Assembly: GCF_030936135.1 (NCBI RefSeq)
Contig: NC_082603.1
Location: forward strand, 14,910,880-14,974,879
Length of the DNA: 64,000 nt
Direction of reading: 5' to 3'
DNA from: Gavia stellata
Lineage: Eukaryota > Chordata > Aves > Gaviiformes > Gaviidae
Numbering within the stretch: the first letter of the stretch is position 1; every line of letters starts with the position of its first letter. The translations under genes and the position numbers were made by a program. The notes under the pieces are model-generated. The model worked only from the letters and a program-made list of their open reading frames with translations, ran no database searches and was not told where the DNA came from. Positions 49,861 through 64,000 of this stretch are shown one piece after another.

Positions 49861-52800
49861 TGTTTTACTAATATTTTAGTGACCGGAATGAGATGCATAG
49901 GCTCAGAAGAGGAACAGTTACCAGCTGAAGTAGATTTAAGGGCATGAGAGGAGAAAAGGTTCAAAGGTACTCTTTTTGAGAGTAACAGAGTTCAGTCAGA
50001 ACCAGAGTGCAGTATTTCCTGGGGAACTTTTTGTATCTGGCTGCATATAATGCCCTTATTATTTGTCTTGAGAAATTCAGTCCCTGCATATCTCAGTGCA
50101 GTGTCTTTCTCTGATCATCGCATTCATCCAAACACGATTCTCTCCCCTGGAAGTACACTAGGGACACACGGTTTGAGAGGATTAATGCCATTTCCTTGTT
50201 ATATAGAACTTGTGAGTCATTGCCACTACTTGTTTGAGCAGTATTAAATGTAAGCATCTTAGTTGCAGCTATACACCCACACTGAAGTTTTTATATAAGA
50301 TTCAAATGTGCCTGATTAACATAAGAAAACCCAGTACATATTTGCAAAGCAGGTGCAAGCGATGTCTCATCTCTTCCTGAACAAAAGGTTAATACATTCC
50401 CACAAGTGACTTAATCCAACCTTATCGCTAAAAATGATATGATTGTAAATGGATATAAATGAAAGTTAAAAAGCTTCAAATAACGCACTGTAATTATTAG
50501 TTAATATTCGAAAAGGGCAGGAAGTTTAAAAAAAAAAAGTTACACCACTAACTACCAACAACTAATTTGCATATACTGCATTAATTTTAAGAATTAATTA
50601 TGCTGTAAAATTTAAGCTTAAGTACATACAGCACATGTGATGTAGGAGTGTGATGTAACAAGATCTGCAGCTCATGTTTTGACTTGTAGATTTAAAATCT
50701 AAGTGAATTGAAAGTAAATGTAAACCTGGAGGATTTAAGTTTTATCATGCAGAACCCCATTGAAAAGGGAAAATAGCAACTTGGTACAATATGAATGATA
50801 CTAATAGTCCCAAATTAATTTTATTACCTCAGTTAAAATTTGTTCAAGTATATATGTAATGAAGAGTAGTTAATTATTGTATATATAAAAAGAACAGGAA
50901 TCGTAATAAACATTTCCATGACGTGACAGGATGTGAACTGGGCCTGGTTAATAAAATTCTGTGTGTGCATGTATAGCAGGGAGTCAAAATTGGTTTGGGA
51001 ATTTAATCCTATTGAAGAGTAAAATCTGTTGTGAATATCTCCCATCTAGAGATTTTCTAACACCCGAGGAGAAAAAGGTTGCATGTAAAGCCTGATCAAA
51101 TCAGCACGAGCTTTCTTCAATGCAGGAAGCACTGCAGGGATGGTGTAAGGGCACAGCCATTACAACGACAAAGGTGAGCAAAGATGGGCCAGCACACCAG
51201 CTTCCTCATCCACCCAGTGGTGGCCCCAGTGGTCGTGTCACAAGAGGGGGCTGGACACTTGAACGGGCCTGCAAGGAAACTACCAAGGACTGCCAGTTAT
51301 TAATGACCAGCTGCTCTTTTTAACAGGCTTATGGAGAGCAGGGAGGTGCAGTAGTAGTTGTCAGTATTGTTGAGCTGCTATTTATTGTGCGTTTACTAAG
51401 AGGAGGGTTTTTTTCTGGTAACCTGGGTTTTGTTAATCTTTGTTAAATATGTTCATTGAGCATTTATATGCTTCTGCGTGTCTGTTTGAAAGACAGGAAT
51501 TGCATTTCAGTTTTTCAATGGCAAATTTTTGTTCAACTGAATTTTGTTTCGTTTTGTTGATTTTTTTAAATTTTCCTTAGAAACAAAACCTGTGCATTTT
51601 AAAATTCTTTCCAAAAGATATTTTTAGTTAGATAGACCTGATTTCAGGAAGTGTTGGATAGAGCTAGAAATTTTAATGTGAGAGTTCTCTCAAGGTTTCG
51701 CTAGCTCTTCTTTTTTGCTGCAATTGTTCCAAGACAGTCTTGGGCGTTTGTGAATGCGGGAAAAACTTTTGTAGCACTGCAGACAACATCTCAGGTGTGC
51801 AAACTGGCATAGTTTTTCAGAAGCAAAGAAAAGCTATGAAAAAGCTATGAAAAAGTACTCCAGTCAGCCTTTGAGACTGGATATAAACTCATGCTCAAGC
51901 TTATCCTACTTTTCATCCATAATGCAGTATGTATATGTGCACACATATATAAAAGTTTGCCTAAATTTAAAAGATTTAATTTAGCTGTGCTTTTATTCAT
52001 AAGGTTTTCTTAACATGACAGGAGCTAGTTATGCTCATTTATTTGGTCTTTAAACCATCTAGGCATTAACATCCAAGTATGTTCACAGTCCACAAAGAAT
52101 CTATTAGGCGAGAAAGCTGGTCATTCTTATTTGATTGCTGAAGTGAAGCAGTGATTACAGGACAAGAAGTCCAAGTGTGTAAGGCACTCGCTAAAGATTT
52201 TAAAACCTAAAGGGAAGGTGTTAGTTCTGGACTGGAATTTATAAAGATGTACACAATGTTGGCTTACTTTGAATAACGGTACAAAGAATGTAAATTTTAT
52301 TTTCTCTCAAGGAGCATAATTTCTACAAATGTTGGAATTGCATAATAAAAAATAAAGGTAATTGACTGTACTCTGTGAAAGTTGCTTGATTGGATATTGG
52401 TAAAAAGATATTAAATTACAGAGAATCCGATGACTGAACTTCAAAGGTAACAAAAAGGAGTACTTTAACTACGTAGGTTACAAACTGTATTCAATATGCT
52501 TTTCTGTATTAATTTTCAGCATGGATATATAACTCTGTAATAAATTTTTGGTTTTATCATCTTGGTTCTAGGGCTTACTGAAGCTTCCTTGTTCTCAGCT
52601 GCCAGAGCAACCTGAGTATTTCCCACATACCAGAAATCTTCTGAGTAAGGTAGGACTGATGATATAATTTGCTTCTGCCGTGTTTTCTTCTGAAGAAACA
52701 GTGAAGAACTCGTATATTGCTAAGCTCACCTTCCCAATGTTTCCTGCAGCAAGAAGTAACTTCCATTTAAGAAGCAGTCCCTCAGCTTAAGAAACAAGCA

Positions 52801-52890
52801 AACAAAAAAAACCCCACAAAAACTAAACAAACAAAAAGCCTAACCCTTTTGCCTGCTCACATTAAATACCAGTTCTGGGCGTGGTTAAGC
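49861..52890. other. unassigned intergenic DNA
   Basis: About 3 kb, mostly very AT-rich, no recognised gene. It includes the candidate regulatory block at 50,440-50,720 and a direct repeat of aaaagctatga near 51,830-51,853. Confidence 0.55.
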
Positions 52891-52892
52891 TC

Positions 52893-53043
52893 TGTTAACA
52901 AGTTGTCCAGAAAAATTGTAGAACATCCATCTTTGAAAATTTTCAAAACCTGACTGGACAAGGCTCTAATCAACCTGATATAACTTCTAAGTTAGTGGTG
53001 CTTTGATCAGGAGGCTGCATTAAATTACACCCAGCCATCCCTT
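52893..53043 (+). mobile_element. diverged CR1 LINE 3' fragment
   Basis: Sense-strand CR1 end: 'catctttgaaaattttcaaaacctgactggacaaggctctaatcaacctgatataactt' and 'agttagtggtgctttgatcaggagg'. It resembles the fragment at 39.9 kb and is of similar or greater age. Confidence 0.85.
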
Positions 53044-54297
53044 CAGCAGGAAACTCTCCATTAGAAGTTAAATTAGTCAAGTATACTAATTTTTTGTATT
53101 GTAGAAACAGGTAAGGTCCATTCGAATGTCATTTAGAAGAGCTTGTTTTCTTAAGCACAGACAAGAACTCTTTCGGGGCTTTCTTTCAAGTTTTTTTGAA
53201 AAATACATTCAGAGTTCTTCCAAAAGGAAGCACTGAAAATCATTAGCAGCACAGACTAATAATTCGGAGAGGTGCTCTTCAACGGCAGTCGAGGATCAGT
53301 GTTACAAACATTCTTCAGCCGGTGTCTGCTGCCTCCCAGTGTTCGAGAAAAAGAATTACTATTTAGTCAGAAGTTAATAGCATCCCTTTCTTTTGCACTA
53401 GTTTTCAGGTGGGGAGAGGGGAAGGACCCTAAGAAGAAAGATATTCTTAAGAATATAGTTGGTGAATGTTTTTGTATATCAGCAAAGGATTTTTTTCGTG
53501 TTAGAAATGCACAGTAATGCAATTATCTTAATGAGTAAGACAAATGATACTTCAAGTTACATCTTCAGCTGTCAGGTTCAATAGTCACAAATGAGGAAAA
53601 AAAGATCTTAGCGCAAAGGCTGCAGACTGGGCTGTGGAAAACCTGGAAATCAATTCAAGCTTCCAGAGTGCATTTATATAGTCTTGGTTAAGTGATTCCA
53701 ACTCTGTGATTCAGTTCATATGCAAAACAAATTATGCCCTGTCTCTTATCTTCCTTTTACTTCAGAAAAAGCTTTTGTAGCACAATCAAGGCCAGATTAG
53801 CAGAAGGTCTTCCTTACTTAATCCACAGATGGGGGATAACGCAACTGGATTTTATGTGCCTAAATACAACTGTGTGTATAGGTAGTGCTCAGTGTACATA
53901 CATGTACGTATCCCTGTGTATCTATGTATGTTCAACAGCTCCCTAATCTCAGCTGAAATTAAGTACTCCCTTTAAAAAGAACAAACAACAACAGCTTGGT
54001 GAAAATGTAGACCTAGTTAGTACGCTAATAAGGACAACTGTAGACGGGAAATCCAATCATAGCATTTTGCGTTTGGGATGTAATGTCGTACATTGTTTTA
54101 GCTTGCCTGACAAGGATTTTTAAAATAGATGAAAAGAAAATATTTAAAAGAAGATCATTTTATGCATTGAGTGTTCTTTCCACAGAGAGAGAGAGAAATT
54201 TTGCTTCTGAAAAGTTACTTTGTATCCATCTCCCACTAACACAACCTGCTGAGGTAACAGCAAATATAAATACGAGGCTTTCATATAGTGATGCTGC
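53044..54297. other. unassigned intergenic DNA downstream of RTCA
   Basis: About 1.25 kb between the last CR1 fragment and the presumed RTCA poly-A site. Nothing recognised. Confidence 0.5.
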
Positions 54298-54303
54298 TTT
54301 ATT
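54298..54303 (-). terminator. RTCA: candidate RTCA poly-A signal
   Basis: TTTATT on the + strand is AATAAA on the RTCA strand, about 505 bases after the stop codon. It is the first canonical signal I find downstream of the stop, implying a 3' UTR of about 0.5 kb. Confidence 0.5.
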
Positions 54304-54807
54304 ATTACCTCACGAACAATTTAAGCAAAATGGTTAAGGAAGAACAGCGATACAGATTTGATGGTGCACTTCATTCCATATACCTCATAACATAAAGGTT
54401 CCCAAAGAATAAAACTTGCATTTTTTTAAAGGAGAAAGAATGTAACAGTATTTTTTCAGGACTGAAATAGTTACTTTCTACTTTGGTGAATCCAAATTTT
54501 CAAAGCTTCTAATTGAAGCTCTCAAATACATACAAAGTATTCTGTTTGCTGTCCTGTCTGTACTCATTTTGCTGCTAAGAGTGAAAAAAAAAAAAAATAA
54601 TTAAAGTTTTCCTTTTTCACACCACAGATTCCCAGCACACCAAGGAAAAAGTCGACATAATCCTTGACGTTAAATCACTCAGATGTGACAGAGGGCTCCT
54701 CCTGTTCACATGCATATTATTATACATCATTCAAACGTAGTGCAATACATCGTTGAGGTATGTTGAGTTTTGCTTTTGTCAACTTGCTGCTTTTTTTTTA
54801 AAAAACC

Positions 54808-62935
<8,128 letters not shown>

Positions 62936-63980
62936 GACTGGCGGTGAGCGGAGCTGTCTCTCGCAGAGGCCCCTGCCGCGCCGATGGGATCCCAGCGGAG
63001 CCCTGCAGACGGCGAGCCCCCGGCGAAGCAGGTCCCCGCGGCCGCAAACGTTTGGCGACGGAAGCGCGCCCAAGATGCGCTCCGGTGGCGGCGGTGCCCC
63101 GACCTGCCGGTGCCTGGGCCGGGCGGCGGCGCTGGAGCAGGCGCAGAGCGGAGCCACCTCCCCGCCCACCCGCCGTGGGTCGGCAGAGGCGGCTCCGCTG
63201 CGTGAGGAGCAGCCACCGGGTCCCAGCGCCCGGGCAGCCGCGTAGCGGGCGGGGAGAGCTTCCTTCCCGCGTTAACGACCACGTCCCGGCACCGGGCAGA
63301 GCTGCGGCGGCTTGGTGTCCCGGAGGAAGCATCGCCTTTCCCCTGTCCCGAGGCTACAGCCAAGGGCCGCGCTAGGCCGGAGCGGTGACAAATGCGGCAC
63401 CCCGCAGGCTGCGGCTAAGCGGCGGCTGGGACGGCAGCCCCGCGGGCACAGCTCTGCCCTGCGGCGCCCTGTGCCGCCGCCGAAGGCCGGAGGAGAGCGG
63501 CCGGACTCCTGCCGTCACGGTCACAAGCGAATAGTTTTCCCCAGAAGCGAGATCGCTAAAAGAAGCACGGAGAGACATGCGCGTGTTGGTCTGGCAGTCA
63601 CACTCGGAACTTTATTACGGGCGTATCGGGAACGGCCGGGCCCTTCGCGCCGCTTCGGCCAAGCGAAGGCACACTCCCTCTACCACCGCCAGCAGTTTTG
63701 TTACGCGAACCCCCGTGATGCGCTCGGGACAGGTGACGCCCTCCCGTTACTTCCCGTGGGCGTGTGACGGCGCCGAGGCGCCGCCTGCGCTCCCCGGGCA
63801 GCGGCCGGGACCGGCCGGCTACCCCCGCCGCCGCCCCGCGCTCCCGGCCCCCGCCGCCCTCTCTGGCCCGTGCCCAGGGTGGCCGCCCGCCGCCTGGTTG
63901 GCTGCGGTTAGCGTGGCTGCCCTGCGGTTGGCTGGTCGGTGGGAGGTGTGCGGGGCGTGGGGGCTGCTTCTTCCCGGAGT

Positions 63981-63993
63981 AAGATGGCGGCCG
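63981..63993 (+). promoter_or_regulatory. YY1-type motif over the start codon
   Basis: AAGATGGCGGCCG matches the YY1 consensus AANATGGCGGC and contains the start codon. This arrangement is common in housekeeping and mitochondrial-protein genes and supports a real transcription start just upstream. Confidence 0.7.
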
Positions 63994-64000
63994 TGACCGC
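63984..64000 (+). CDS. DBT: start of a protein gene, probably DBT exon 1 (partial)
   Basis: Only 17 coding bases are visible: MAAVT and part of a sixth codon. Human DBT begins MAAV and lies head to head with RTCA, so position and the first four residues agree. DBT is the E2 dihydrolipoyl transacylase of the mitochondrial branched-chain ketoacid dehydrogenase. MAA starts are common, so the sequence alone cannot prove it; the call rests mainly on neighbourhood. CDC14A also begins MAA but continues ES in human and lies on the other side of RTCA there. Confidence 0.5.

Noticed and set aside
49480-49947. 155-codon + strand frame
   Set aside because: It lies on an antisense CR1 fragment; the product is a translation of repeat DNA.

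Overview
The window is nuclear DNA of a bird, most likely a neoavian. It is AT-rich with sparse genes split by many introns, several CR1 LINE fragments of the avian type, and one strong CpG island at the right edge. Both complete genes could be reconstructed exon by exon with consistent splice phases: VCAM1 on the + strand (coding 22,801-30,141) and RTCA on the - strand (coding 62,935 down to 54,808). The first 17 coding bases of a third gene, probably DBT, start at 63,984 on the + strand.

Layout. 1-22,560: gene-poor DNA with one minus-strand CR1 3' end near 8.7-8.9 kb. 22,560-22,705: compact VCAM1 promoter with two NF-kB-like sites, a TATA box and a CTCF-like motif. 22,801-30,141: VCAM1, with eight live coding exons (signal peptide, six Ig domains, transmembrane/tail) and one dead Ig exon at 28,066-28,326 between live exons 6 and 7. 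30.1-35.3 kb: VCAM1 3' region, two same-strand CR1 copies that match without a gap in register, and an older CR1 fragment between them. 35.3-54.3 kb: long intergenic stretch with four decayed CR1 fragments and two AT-rich blocks that may be regulatory. 54.3-62.9 kb: RTCA, 11 coding exons, 365 codons plus stop. 62.2-64.0 kb: CpG island, apparently a shared head-to-head promoter for RTCA and the + strand gene.

Functions. VCAM1 is an endothelial adhesion receptor for alpha4 integrins and is inducible by inflammation. RTCA is an ATP-dependent RNA 3'-phosphate cyclase. DBT would be the E2 subunit of the branched-chain ketoacid dehydrogenase. They share no pathway; the grouping reflects conserved neighbourhood (human 1p21). 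The local order differs from human: VCAM1 and RTCA face each other with no CDC14A or GPR88 between them, which fits an inversion between the lineages.

I found no undescribed multi-gene system. The most interesting points are the decayed Ig exon inside VCAM1, the lost F-strand cysteine in its last live Ig domain, the preserved NF-kB/TATA promoter layout, and the rearranged gene order. Comparisons to human proteins and CR1 consensus are from memory; no alignment or search was run.
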